20,056 nucleotides of DNA from UBA8514 sp050251415 (GTDB lineage Bacteria > Bacillota > Clostridia > Lachnospirales > Anaerotignaceae): contig JBFWMT010000045.1 in NCBI GenBank assembly GCA_050251415.1, positions 1 through 20,056 of the forward strand, in the 5' to 3' direction. The position numbers were made by a program, and so were the translations under genes. Shown here in pieces: positions 7,051 through 13,829 of the stretch; within the stretch, counting starts at the first letter, position 1; each line of letters opens with the position of its first letter. A model generated the notes under the pieces. It saw only the letters and a program-made list of their open reading frames with translations. It was not told the origin of the DNA and did no database searches.

Positions 7051-7700
7051 CTTAACTTAATCACCTGCCCTGGGTAAATTAAATTTGGGTTTGCAATGCC
7101 GTTCAGCTTTGCTATTTCGCCAAATTTTGAACCATCCCCCAGTTGTGCCTTGCAAATTGCCCAAAGGCAATCCCCTTTTTTAACGGTGTAGGTTGCCGCT
7201 GTTTCCTTGTCGCTTGCCCTTGCCTTCTCCACCTTAATTACAGTTTCACCCTCTGCTTTTTTAATGGTTTGGTAAGCAATTACGTTTTCCTCGGGGTAAA
7301 CCTTAAGGGTTACATCGGCAGTAATATCAAAACCGTCTAATGCATTCTCAGTTAAGGTGTAATCCTCAATAGACACCGTCAAAGCATCATTAAAAAGCAC
7401 CTTTCCCTGGGGCATAGTGCGGTATATATTAAACTTAAAGGTCTTTTTGTTGGCCTTTAATTCTTTTAGTTTGTTTATATAAATATCTGCCGTCTGAAAT
7501 CCATCTGGATACTGTGCAAAGGGATATTTCACCTGTGGAATAACGAATTGAAGGCTTAATTGAGAAAGCCCTGGGGTGCGTAAAAAATTAATCTCCCCAC
7601 CGTTTATTAAATCCATAGTTTTGTTGGTATTGCTAACCTTTAGGGTAAGCTTTGATGGTGCAATAGGCAGTAAAAGGCTGTCCATATAAAACTTATACAC
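7029..7700 (-). CDS. xkdP: XkdP-like tail hub protein with LysM domain
   Basis: A 223-residue protein. Residues 1-~145 match the N-terminal tail-hub domain of XkdP/gp53-like proteins (YMDSLLLPIAPSKLTLKV, then GEINFLRTPGLSQLSLQFVIP). Residues ~171-217 form a LysM peptidoglycan-binding domain (YTVKKGDCLWAICKAQLGDG ... NPNLIYPGQVIKL). It binds or positions the tail tip at the cell wall and plugs the hub. The last six residues (SRRSFPK region) come from the 71-bp repeat, and the natural end was probably just after QVIKL. The gene overlaps the tape-measure stop by 8 nt. Confidence 0.92.
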   Translation of the reverse strand: MYKFYMDSLLLPIAPSKLTLKVSNTNKTMDLINGGEINFLRTPGLSQLSLQFVIPQVKYPFAQYPDGFQTADIYINKLKELKANKKTFKFNIYRTMPQGKVLFNDALTVSIEDYTLTENALDGFDITADVTLKVYPEENVIAYQTIKKAEGETVIKVEKARASDKETAATYTVKKGDCLWAICKAQLGDGSKFGEIAKLNGIANPNLIYPGQVIKLSRRSFPK

Positions 7701-8724
7701 AATAATTCACCCCTTCAGCACAGGTATCCACCGCTTCACGCAGTTTTTCGGTGAATTTGTTCATAACTAAGTCAATGTCCAAGTCGCTATTTATGGTGGC
7801 TGTATTTTTAAAATCAACGGCAATTTGGGCTGTGGTGTAGTTGTTCATTGCCTCTCTTTGGGCAACGCCTCTTATATATTTTAAATCCTCGTCTGATGCA
7901 CTAAAGCCCTCTGGCACATCACCCGTATCCTCAACTATTGATGCACCAAAATTTTCAACCCTCGGTAAAGAATATATAGCGGAAGTATCTGGAAGTGAGT
8001 TCATCTCAATTTGTCTTTGTGCCATAGCCACTAGATCCTCATTTTTTGTATTGCTCAACGCTGTATCCCTATTAAGTAAAGTAGTTGCAACCTCCCTTTG
8101 GTATTTTGTTAAGTTATCTGGTAACAGCTGTAGTACTGTTAAGGCTGAATTCGTTGCTTCACCCCATATCTGCCCCCATGCAGTAGGCATTTGACCAGCC
8201 TTTGTGTTGGTTTCAACCGTTTTTGCCAACGCCGCTTTTTTTATAATATCCCTTGTTATTTGCCCCTGTGCATCTATAGGCACTAAGCTTTCAAGTGATG
8301 TACCCATTTTATCAACCCTTTGCATCATATTAGGTGCATTGTTAAATATGGAATTAAACTCCTTCCCAACTGATACTGCCAAACCTAAAGTTTGTGAAAG
8401 CGGTTGCGTTATCCCTTCAGTTCCTATCCCTGTACCATTGCTAATAACACCCCTTGGCCCTCCTTGTCCGAAGTTATCAAAATATTCAAACATTTTCTGT
8501 TCTCCATAATCCACCTGTAATTGTTGTGCTATACCTCTTGGCGTTATTTGTGTGTTAACAAGGTCTGTGATTGGGGTTTGTACTTCCCCTATATCAACTT
8601 CACTGCCCAATACTGTTGAAAATATTTCAAACTGCTTTATAACAGACTGCATGAAGTTAGCCATGCTTTGCAATGCAGGTAACACTGCAACGTATTTACA
8701 AATTGTACTTCCTATAGTCGCCAC
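7693..8724 (-). CDS. Short tail tape measure protein
   Basis: A protein of about 343 residues located between chaperone and LysM genes, where the tape measure always lies. The N-terminus from GTG 8724 (VATIGSTICKYVAVLPALQS) resembles the MATI-x-ST-I-x... start of PBSX-like tape measures. The C-terminus (DLKYIRGVAQREAMNNYTTA, then AVDFKNTATINSDLDID and TEKLREAVDTCAEG) is the conserved tape-measure end. Family members are usually 600-1400 residues with coiled-coil and membrane segments; here the middle is almost absent. The start is uncertain: GTG directly abuts AAGGAG, TTG 8745 lacks a good site, and GGAGG is ideally spaced only to an ATA codon at 8715. Confidence 0.82.
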   Translation of the reverse strand: MATIGSTICKYVAVLPALQSMANFMQSVIKQFEIFSTVLGSEVDIGEVQTPITDLVNTQITPRGIAQQLQVDYGEQKMFEYFDNFGQGGPRGVISNGTGIGTEGITQPLSQTLGLAVSVGKEFNSIFNNAPNMMQRVDKMGTSLESLVPIDAQGQITRDIIKKAALAKTVETNTKAGQMPTAWGQIWGEATNSALTVLQLLPDNLTKYQREVATTLLNRDTALSNTKNEDLVAMAQRQIEMNSLPDTSAIYSLPRVENFGASIVEDTGDVPEGFSASDEDLKYIRGVAQREAMNNYTTAQIAVDFKNTATINSDLDIDLVMNKFTEKLREAVDTCAEGVNYCV

Positions 8725-8735
8725 CTCCTTCCAAT

Positions 8736-8765
8736 AAAAAAGCAACTACCCTAAGAATAGCTGCT
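8736..8765 (-). terminator. Terminator-like hairpin directly upstream of the tape-measure gene
   Basis: Read on the minus strand, AGCAGCTA (8765-8758) pairs with TAGTTGCT (8748-8741) over 8 positions including one G-T wobble, with a 9-nt loop, and is followed by a run of six T. This is the form of a modest intrinsic terminator. It ends about 8 nt before the AAGGAGG of the tape-measure gene, so it could attenuate transcription into the distal tail genes. Confidence 0.5.
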
Positions 8766-8795
8766 TGTGTTTAAATTTCCCCATTTTCTTCCGCC

Positions 8796-8833
8796 TAGGG
8801 AAACACTGATTACATTAAATGAGTGTTTCCCTA
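8796..8833. repeat. 12-bp perfect inverted repeat after the chaperone extension
   Basis: TAGGGAAACACT (8796-8807) and AGTGTTTCCCTA (8822-8833) are perfect complements around a 14-nt loop. The hairpin starts 2 nt after the stop codon of the -1 frame chaperone extension. There is no U-tract after it on the minus strand, so it looks more like an mRNA 3'-protecting stem or a processing site than a terminator. Confidence 0.7.
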
Positions 8834-8835
8834 AT

Positions 8836-9012
8836 TTACTTCTTTTTATTTCTGGCCAACTCTTTTTTCTCATTGGCTACTTTAATATCTATGGCGGCAA
8901 TAACAAACGCTTTTTCCCGTCTGCTTAGTCCTAAAAATTGGGAGGGCAGTAATTTAAGCTTATGCAAACAGTAGTAGGCATAATTAGCGTCGGCATCCCC
9001 GCCATTAATTAG
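8836..9012 (-). CDS. -1 frameshift extension of the tail assembly chaperone
   Basis: At 9018-9012 the minus strand reads A AAA AAC in the correct X-XXY-YYZ phase (codons GCA AAA AAC, then TAA stop). A -1 slip continues in an open frame of 58 codons to a TAA at 8838-8836. The extension reads LINGGDADANYAYYCLHKLK, then LLPSQFLGLSRREKAFVIAA and IDIKVANEKKEL, and ends in lysines. This resembles the second tail chaperone (gpGT-type T domain) of PBSX-like phages. The fusion would be about 197 residues. The segment has no start codon with a good ribosome site of its own. The product should bind the tape measure and deliver tube subunits. Confidence 0.88.
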   Translation of the reverse strand, partial: LINGGDADANYAYYCLHKLKLLPSQFLGLSRREKAFVIAAIDIKVANEKKELARNKKK

Positions 9013-9428
9013 TTTTTTGCTTCTTCAATAAGGTCCCTTTGTGGTAAATCAAATCCGTTTATCTCTTGCACTTTAGCAATATAGTTGTTGTACTCTCCAG
9101 GCTTCAGCATTTTCTTTAACAAATCCTCTGCCCCCATAACACCGTAGGCATTTTGAAGTTGGGTGCTATTTAGGTTGGGATAAACGGTGCAGGCAGTTGC
9201 TAAAAGTGCCGAATATTTGTTAACATCAAAATCCTGTGTAACCTGACTTCTTTTGCCCATAACGGCTACTTTAACCATGCAGCTTTTTTTAATTGCCTCA
9301 TCCTCAATACCTGTTATGGACTTTATTTCCCAAGGCTCTGGATTTCCGTCCTCCCCAATGAACCTGCTAGATACCACAAATTTGCAGTTTGCTTCTATAA
9401 CTGGGTTTAAAAATGCACTTAAATTCAT
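9009..9428 (-). CDS. xkdN: Tail assembly chaperone, XkdN-like (zero-frame product)
   Basis: A 139-residue protein of the XkdN/YqbN type, beginning MNLSAFLNPVIEANCKFVVS and ending EEAKN. Features of the family are RFIGEDGNPEPWEIKSITGIEDEAI, KYSALLATACTVYPNLNSTQLQNAYGVMGAEDLLKKMLKPGEYN, and a terminal segment rich in leucine and acidic residues. It should act with its frameshifted long form to assemble the tail tube around the tape measure. GGAGG lies about 8 nt before the ATG. The stop codon directly follows the slippery heptamer described separately. Confidence 0.9.
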   Translation of the reverse strand: MNLSAFLNPVIEANCKFVVSSRFIGEDGNPEPWEIKSITGIEDEAIKKSCMVKVAVMGKRSQVTQDFDVNKYSALLATACTVYPNLNSTQLQNAYGVMGAEDLLKKMLKPGEYNNYIAKVQEINGFDLPQRDLIEEAKN

Positions 9429-9439
9429 ATTTTTTCCTC

Positions 9440-9907
9440 CTACATTCCGCTTAATTTACTAAAGGTTTCAGGTATTTCAAAGTCCTCAAATGTAAAGTCA
9501 ATTTCCTCGTCCAGATACTCGCCGTCTGCATCAAACTTTGCTAAAATACCGCCGTCCATGTTGCAGTCTTTAAGAATAACCGTCTGCCTGCCCACTGATG
9601 ATGTAGGGTCTGCGTTAGTCACCTGAATGTCAAAATAAATATCCTCTCCATACTCCTTGTACTGTTTAAGCAAGTTTCTAAAGATACTGGTGTTGTAGTG
9701 GAAGGTGGCATTGCCTGTGCCTTTCCACCCTGTGGATTTGTTACCCTTGCCAGTTTTTCCTAAAATAGGCACTTCGGTTTTTGTCTTTTCAATTTTCGCC
9801 TCAATGTTAATTGCCTGCATAAAGTTGTAGCGGTTGTCATCAATCGTTACATAGCATTCTGCCAAAGAAGCAGAAACCGTGTCCTTTGCATTCATAATAT
9901 TTGCCAT
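9440..9907 (-). CDS. xkdM: Tail tube protein (XkdM-like, DUF2001)
   Basis: A 155-residue tail tube monomer of the XkdM/YqbM family. Recognisable features are MNAKDTVSASLAECYVTIDD at the N-terminus, NFMQAINIEAKIEKTKTEVP, ILGKTGKGNKSTGWKGTGNATFHYNTSIFR at the centre, and EEIDFTFEDFEIPETFSKL at the C-terminus. It should polymerise into the rigid inner tube beneath the contractile sheath. It lies 17 nt after the sheath gene and 11 nt before the chaperone gene. Length is normal and there are no unusual features. Confidence 0.95.
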   Translation of the reverse strand: MANIMNAKDTVSASLAECYVTIDDNRYNFMQAINIEAKIEKTKTEVPILGKTGKGNKSTGWKGTGNATFHYNTSIFRNLLKQYKEYGEDIYFDIQVTNADPTSSVGRQTVILKDCNMDGGILAKFDADGEYLDEEIDFTFEDFEIPETFSKLSGM

Positions 9908-9924
9908 CGTCTATTTCCTCCTTT

Positions 9925-11226
9925 TTATTGTACAATCACTGTCATATAAAGCTTGCTCATGGCACAAATAGGGGTTACAGGGTTGGTAACCGTAACGCTT
10001 TTTTTGTCTGAGCCCTGACCAACAATAAGGTCATCAGCGCTAAAGTTTTCTATTGCCTGAATTTGTTCAAGCTGTTTGTTGTAGGTTACAATGTCGTTCC
10101 AAAAGGACATTCTGCCCGATGCGTTATTTTGAACTTTGCCCAAATATTTGGTGTTAAAAAGTACGGCAATATCATTGCCTATTTGGTCTAGCACCCTTAT
10201 CACCTGATTGCTTTGGAAGTCGGCATTTTTGTCTGTGGTTACACAAACAAAGCTGTTTACATCCTCCAGCACTCTAACCTCGTCACCTACTTTGTGAAGT
10301 ACAAGCTCGCCATTTTTTAAAGCTGTTTCCAACTCACTTTGCTTGTAAGGGGTGTTCACGGTGAACTCTCCGTTATATAGCCTGTTGGTAAGGCTTTTGT
10401 TAACTGCACAGCCACTTTCTGCCCCTGTAAGCCAGTAAACAAGGCTTGAAACCTCGTCCTCTGTTACGCTGTTTTTAAGGTTAATAACCCCCTCAAAGTC
10501 CGCCCCTTTGTTGTAAAGCACCGTCTGAAATTTAATGCCCATGTCGTCACGCAATCTTTTTGTAAAAGCTGAATAAAGGTTTTTAATTGTTTCCTCTGTG
10601 CTTAAACAGCCCAAAACATTGAAGCTGTAGCCTTCAATTTTATCCAAAAATGTTTGGTACTGTGTGCCAGTTACGCTTGTGGCATTCGTACCGCCTGTTA
10701 AGGCAGTGCCTGCTGTAGCAATTAAGGTTGAATCTGTTTTAAATACAACAAAATCGTTGGCTTTAAGGTCTGTAGCACAGCTAACTGTCTGGCTGTCTAC
10801 AATAGTGCCATCCATTATTGTGGTTACATCAAACTTTGTTCCGTCATCTGCATTTACCGCAATAATTATCTTAAGGTCATTTCCCCTAATACCGCTGTAC
10901 TTAGCCGTGGCAAAGGTGTTTTCTGCCTTAACTCCGCTGTTGAGCCTAAAGGTATAAAGGGTAGTTGCGTTAAGAAATAAATCCCTCAGCCCTTTAAGCT
11001 TGTCGTGAGTGTAGTCGTAACCAAAAATGCTCAAGCTGTCCGTTTGGAAATCAGACACTTCCACCTTGAATATTTCGCCGTCAACACCCCAATCCAACGC
11101 TAAAGCCATAGCACAGTAGCCCCTGTCGGATAGCGTAGCCGATGCCTTTGCCGCCGATGTAAAGTTAATGTAACTGCCTGGTATTCCCTTGTTTTGTGTT
11201 AAAAATGTTCCTCCGCCTAATGCCAT
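9925..11226 (-). CDS. xkdK: Contractile tail sheath protein (XkdK-like)
   Basis: A 433-residue tail sheath subunit; it marks the particle as contractile-tailed. Family landmarks are MALGGGTFLTQNKGIPGSYI at the N-terminus, the DRGYCAMALALDWG segment, GYDYTHDKLKGLRDLF, the central beta domain (KYSGIRGNDLKIII), and the C-terminal SFVCVTTDKNADFQSNQVIRVLDQIGNDIAVLFNTKYLGKV. It should surround the tube and contract on baseplate triggering. The ATG overlaps the stop of the preceding small gene by 1 nt (TAATG). Confidence 0.96.
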   Translation of the reverse strand: MALGGGTFLTQNKGIPGSYINFTSAAKASATLSDRGYCAMALALDWGVDGEIFKVEVSDFQTDSLSIFGYDYTHDKLKGLRDLFLNATTLYTFRLNSGVKAENTFATAKYSGIRGNDLKIIIAVNADDGTKFDVTTIMDGTIVDSQTVSCATDLKANDFVVFKTDSTLIATAGTALTGGTNATSVTGTQYQTFLDKIEGYSFNVLGCLSTEETIKNLYSAFTKRLRDDMGIKFQTVLYNKGADFEGVINLKNSVTEDEVSSLVYWLTGAESGCAVNKSLTNRLYNGEFTVNTPYKQSELETALKNGELVLHKVGDEVRVLEDVNSFVCVTTDKNADFQSNQVIRVLDQIGNDIAVLFNTKYLGKVQNNASGRMSFWNDIVTYNKQLEQIQAIENFSADDLIVGQGSDKKSVTVTNPVTPICAMSKLYMTVIVQ

Positions 11227-11504
11227 TATTTAATCTCTCCCTTCATAAAATCCTCTGTAAGCTTGCTAACCTCTGCGTGGGTGTAGCTTTCGCCCTCTGT
11301 AAGTAAGGCTGTAAGTATATCCTTGCTGCCTATGTATTTTTTGCTGCTTAAAAGCTGTTCTTTTGTGAATTTAGCCTCAACCACTGCCTCAAACCTTTCA
11401 ACCACTCTCCCAACCTTCGTCCCTACTTCAGCCTCAACCCCCGCTTCCACCTCTGTTTTAGCCTTCGTTCCAACTTCTATTTCACCACTCAATTGTTTCG
11501 CCAT
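11226..11504 (-). CDS. Small tail-module protein of unknown function
   Basis: A 92-residue protein between the tail terminator and the sheath. Residues 8-36 are low-complexity (EVGTKAKTEVEAGVEAEVGT with a repeated EVGTK), probably a recent local expansion. Residues ~37-92 (RFEAVVEAKFTKEQLLSSKK and then TALLTEGESYTHAEVSKLTE) look like a folded helical domain that recurs at this position in related prophages. Its 5' end overlaps the preceding gene by 23 nt; AGGTAATTATTT precedes the ATG. Function is unknown; the position suggests tail completion or sheath initiation. Confidence 0.72.
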   Translation of the reverse strand: MAKQLSGEIEVGTKAKTEVEAGVEAEVGTKVGRVVERFEAVVEAKFTKEQLLSSKKYIGSKDILTALLTEGESYTHAEVSKLTEDFMKGEIK

Positions 11505-11916
11505 AAATAATTACCTCCCCCATATTTTCTTCTGGTTCTTTTTCACGTATTACAAACATGTTGTACTCCACATAAAAATGCAATACACCCTCTGTAATTT
11601 TTGAACTTAGGTTTGTTCCTCTTAATAAGTCATCCTCTGCACTTATGTATTCCAAAAGCTCAAACAACCCCTCTGCCACCGCCAAACATTCCTCATTTTT
11701 GTTGCCACCAACTGATGGATAGTAAATCACCTCAAATAAATAGATTTCCTTGTACCTGTTGGCAAACCTTTGCTTTTGGGTATGATTAATCAAGGAAACA
11801 AAAAAACAAGGCTCCTCAAAACCCTGTTCAATGCTTTCTGTGTATAACCTGTAATCGCTTTCGCTAAAAACCGTGCGTATTTTCTGGGCAATGCCCAAAC
11901 CTATTGCATTAACCAT
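11482..11916 (-). CDS. Tail terminator-like protein
   Basis: A 144-residue protein at the head-tail junction position. It resembles the phage tail terminator family protein of PBSX-like phages: an N-terminal helix (IGLGIAQKIRTVFSESDYRL), EEPCFFVSLINHTQKQRFANRY, YLFEVIYYP, AVAEGLFELLEYI, and a C-terminal LHFYVEYNMFV strand. Such proteins cap the tail tube and allow joining to the head. The ATG follows the stop of the head-closure gene directly (TAAATG), with CAGGTGGG upstream. Confidence 0.75.
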   Translation of the reverse strand: MVNAIGLGIAQKIRTVFSESDYRLYTESIEQGFEEPCFFVSLINHTQKQRFANRYKEIYLFEVIYYPSVGGNKNEECLAVAEGLFELLEYISAEDDLLRGTNLSSKITEGVLHFYVEYNMFVIREKEPEENMGEVIIYGETIEW

Positions 11917-12276
11917 TTAAGCCCACCTGTCTTTCAGCTTTAACTCAATTTCCTGATGGCTTATGTAAACTGCAGGCTCTCCAGCACAAGCGTAAACTGT
12001 TTTCGTTCCATTTGTAGTAACCGCAATTCTACAGCCAGCTTTCACCGTAACCTCTGGGGATAGATAAAGCTTAATCACCTGTGTAAGGGTTGCCCCAGTA
12101 CCTTTTTCAACGGTAGATGGAATGCTTTTATACATCACTCTGCACGGTATGTTTTCAGCCACCACTACAGCACTTGTGTTGTTTACAACTCCATCTTTAG
12201 GCTGAAACTGGGTTATTGTGGCAGTGCTGTTATAAAGGCTTTGGGCATAATATTTAAGCATATTAAAAACAGACAT
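11917..12276 (-). CDS. Head closure-like protein
   Basis: A protein of about 119 residues starting at ATG 12276 (MSVFNMLKYYAQSLYNSTAT), which has GGGGTGG upstream. An in-frame GTG at 12285 is less likely. It is beta-rich (ENIPCRVMYKSI, then TQVIKLYLSPEVTVKAGCRI and GEPAVYISHQEIELKLKDRW) and sits between the connector and the tail terminator, where stopper or head-closure proteins (SPP1 gp16 class) lie. It should seal the portal ring after packaging. Assignment is by position and fold impression, not by a diagnostic motif. Confidence 0.68.
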   Translation of the reverse strand: MSVFNMLKYYAQSLYNSTATITQFQPKDGVVNNTSAVVVAENIPCRVMYKSIPSTVEKGTGATLTQVIKLYLSPEVTVKAGCRIAVTTNGTKTVYACAGEPAVYISHQEIELKLKDRWA

Positions 12277-12278
12277 CC

Positions 12279-12632
12279 CTACCACCCCACTTTTCTGAAG
12301 CGATTAAGCTGTGCCGTATAGTTCCCCAAAAAAGCCCTGCCCCAGTCTTGGCTTAAAGCAGATGGACTGTTAAAGGAAACAGAAACATCCCCTTCGGAAA
12401 TCTCCTTTGCAACCCCTTCTGCTTTTTCCTGTCCTAAACTTTCCACCCTATACATATCCACGCACATGCTAAGCAGTATATTTTCTATCCCCAAGGGAAC
12501 AGTTTCAATGCAACAATAGTTGCAAATCATGTCCGTTCCCTTGTCAATTAAAAAAGTCAAAATGGTGTTCTTGCTGTCGTCTGTAATGCCCAAAAGTGTT
12601 CTAAGGGTTGTCAACTGCTCCTCTTTAGCCAT
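12279..12632 (-). CDS. Head-tail connector (gp6/gp15-like adaptor)
   Basis: A protein of about 117 residues starting at ATG 12632 (MAKEEQLTTLRTLLGITDDS), with GGGAG 9 nt upstream. The sequence shows the helical adaptor pattern of HK97 gp6/SPP1 gp15 proteins: LL-G-TDDS at the N-terminus, TFLIDKGTDMICNYC, and a conserved helix (LLSMCVDMYRVESLG) followed by GDVSVSF. It should dock under the portal ring. It lies 18 nt after the capsid gene and overlaps the head-closure reading frame only if the latter starts at GTG 12285. Confidence 0.82.
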   Translation of the reverse strand: MAKEEQLTTLRTLLGITDDSKNTILTFLIDKGTDMICNYCCIETVPLGIENILLSMCVDMYRVESLGQEKAEGVAKEISEGDVSVSFNSPSALSQDWGRAFLGNYTAQLNRFRKVGW

Positions 12633-12650
12633 CCTCACCACTCCCTGTTT

Positions 12651-13574
12651 TTATTTTGCGTCCTTAATGTTTACATAAATGGAATTTTTCTTGTTGTCCA
12701 TTACCCAAATGTCATGGTAACGTCTGTAATCAATGCTCCATGCGTTGGCTTTCTGGTAGGTATCAGGGGTGAAAATACGCATTTTGTCCTGCTTGGTTAC
12801 GGCAATTGGGGAAGTTCTAGCCACAATAAGGAAGTTAATGTCCTTTGCAGTTGTTCCTTTAATAAAACCACCTGTTTCCTGACCAACTGTTGAGCCATCG
12901 TAAAGGGTAATTGCTGTGTACATTCGGTTGCTTGGCACTGCAATCAGTGGGCAGCCGTCAATTTGGGGTACTTGCGTGTCAATTCCGCCCTGTGAAAAAC
13001 TTGTGGCGGTCAGCTTGCCCAAAGCCGCCTCCTCCACTGCCCCTACAGTGTCATAGCTTGCCAAAACATCAATTTCGTCATCGTAACCCGCCTCACGTAT
13101 TGCCTTGATAGCTGTTTTAATTTTGCCAATAATTGTAGCCGCTGAAACTGTATAGCCATATTCCGACTGTTCGTCGTCCGCAACGCCCATAGCAATTGAG
13201 GCTAACTTTGAAATTCGGTAAGCATCAATTTCTGGCACAAGCATCGTACGCTGAAATTCACCCATTACATTCCCAGCCGAGGTAACAAAGTTTGTTTCGT
13301 CCACGTCCATAGCGTCTAGTAAAAACTTTCTGCCTCTATCCTGTGTCATTGCCAGGGTTTCGTAAGCTAAAGTAACACTGCCGTCTACGTAGCCACCTGT
13401 TCGGGAATAATCTCCTAACCCCTGTACACAAAGCTTTGGTATTTTCACCTCGTTGCCACCTGTGTATTTCACCTGTCCCGAATTTGCGTCCATAAAGCCA
13501 GTTTTAAGTGTCTGAACCGCCAGTAAATCTAAATTTCTTTCAAATAATTTTGCATACTCTAATGCATTTGCCAT
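12651..13574 (-). CDS. Major capsid protein
   Basis: A 307-residue capsid subunit, recognised by position after the scaffold and by features shared with capsids of clostridial PBSX/phiCD-like phages: FERNLDLLAVQTLKTGFMDA, VKIPKLCVQGLGDYSRTGGY, DRGRKFLLDAMDVDETNF, and GEFQRTMLVPEIDAYR, a typical HK97-fold core. The C-terminal half has IDGCPLIAVPSNRMYTAI and a terminal IWVMDNKKNSIYVN strand. GGAGGA stands in front of the ATG. Unlike its neighbours it is separated from the preceding gene by 255 nt that contain a repeat, a terminator-like hairpin and a probable promoter. Confidence 0.92.
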   Translation of the reverse strand: MANALEYAKLFERNLDLLAVQTLKTGFMDANSGQVKYTGGNEVKIPKLCVQGLGDYSRTGGYVDGSVTLAYETLAMTQDRGRKFLLDAMDVDETNFVTSAGNVMGEFQRTMLVPEIDAYRISKLASIAMGVADDEQSEYGYTVSAATIIGKIKTAIKAIREAGYDDEIDVLASYDTVGAVEEAALGKLTATSFSQGGIDTQVPQIDGCPLIAVPSNRMYTAITLYDGSTVGQETGGFIKGTTAKDINFLIVARTSPIAVTKQDKMRIFTPDTYQKANAWSIDYRRYHDIWVMDNKKNSIYVNIKDAK

Positions 13575-13598
13575 AATTTATTCCTCCTTAAAATTGAA

Positions 13599-13626
13599 AC
13601 ATTAATTTAGTGTTTTTAGCTGTCAA
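13599..13626 (-). promoter_or_regulatory. Probable promoter for the capsid gene
   Basis: On the minus strand a perfect TTGACA box (13626-13621), a 16-nt spacer, and a TAATGT box (13604-13599) precede the capsid ribosome site by about 10 nt. The -35 is consensus and the -10 matches at T1, A2 and T6. It follows immediately after the terminator-like hairpin at 13629-13655. Confidence 0.45.
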
Positions 13627-13628
13627 AA

Positions 13629-13655
13629 AAACAAAAACCCTTGGGCGCCGCCCAA
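13629..13655 (-). terminator. Intrinsic terminator between scaffold and capsid genes
   Basis: Read on the minus strand, TTGGGC-GGC-GCCCAA (13655-13641) forms a GC-rich 6-bp stem, then GGG and a T-rich tract TTTTTGTTTTTTT. The form is that of an intrinsic terminator acting on transcripts from the scaffold side. It is one terminal arm of the interspersed repeat element at 13638-13806. Confidence 0.6.
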
Positions 13656-13806
13656 ACCCACTTGCTTTTTGAAAAAAGCAAGACCAAAAACTTTATTAAA
13701 ACCGCATAAATATGCGGTTTTAGATGGGTCAATGGGTGAAACCCTTGTGGGTGTTTGAGGGCAAAGCCCTCAAGGTTTTGTCCTTGGTTTGGGCAACGCC
13801 CATGGT
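13638..13806. repeat. Interspersed palindromic element, copy 1 (MITE-like)
   Basis: About 169 bp made almost wholly of hairpins: TTGGGC/GCCCAA (13641-13655), CTTGCTTTTT/AAAAAGCAAG (13661-13682), a 12-bp arm around ACCGCATA (13697-13722), ACCC/GGGT (13741-13752) and TTGAGGGC/GCCCTCAA (13755-13773). The ends are imperfect terminal inverted repeats: TTGGGCGCCGCCCAAACC (13641-13658) against GGTTTGGGCAACGCCCA (13786-13802). A second copy of the same core lies at 19522-19786. It has no coding capacity and looks like a non-autonomous element or structured intergenic repeat. Confidence 0.82.
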
Positions 13807-13829
13807 TTTGATTTTGGTTTAAAGTTTTG

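Noticed and set aside
8204..8509. Plus-strand open frames of about 100 codons inside the tape-measure region
   Set aside because: They have no ribosome sites, read as hydrophobic low-information protein, and mirror a minus-strand gene with family motifs.
9012..9018. Downstream RNA pseudoknot stimulating the frameshift
   Set aside because: Only 3-bp stems (GGC/GCC) were visible by eye after the heptamer, so no pseudoknot is claimed.
10664..10957. Plus-strand 97-codon frame inside the sheath gene
   Set aside because: Antisense shadow of a well-conserved tail sheath coding region.
13638..13806. CRISPR array
   Set aside because: The repeated units are palindromes of different sequence within one element, without regular spacers or cas genes.
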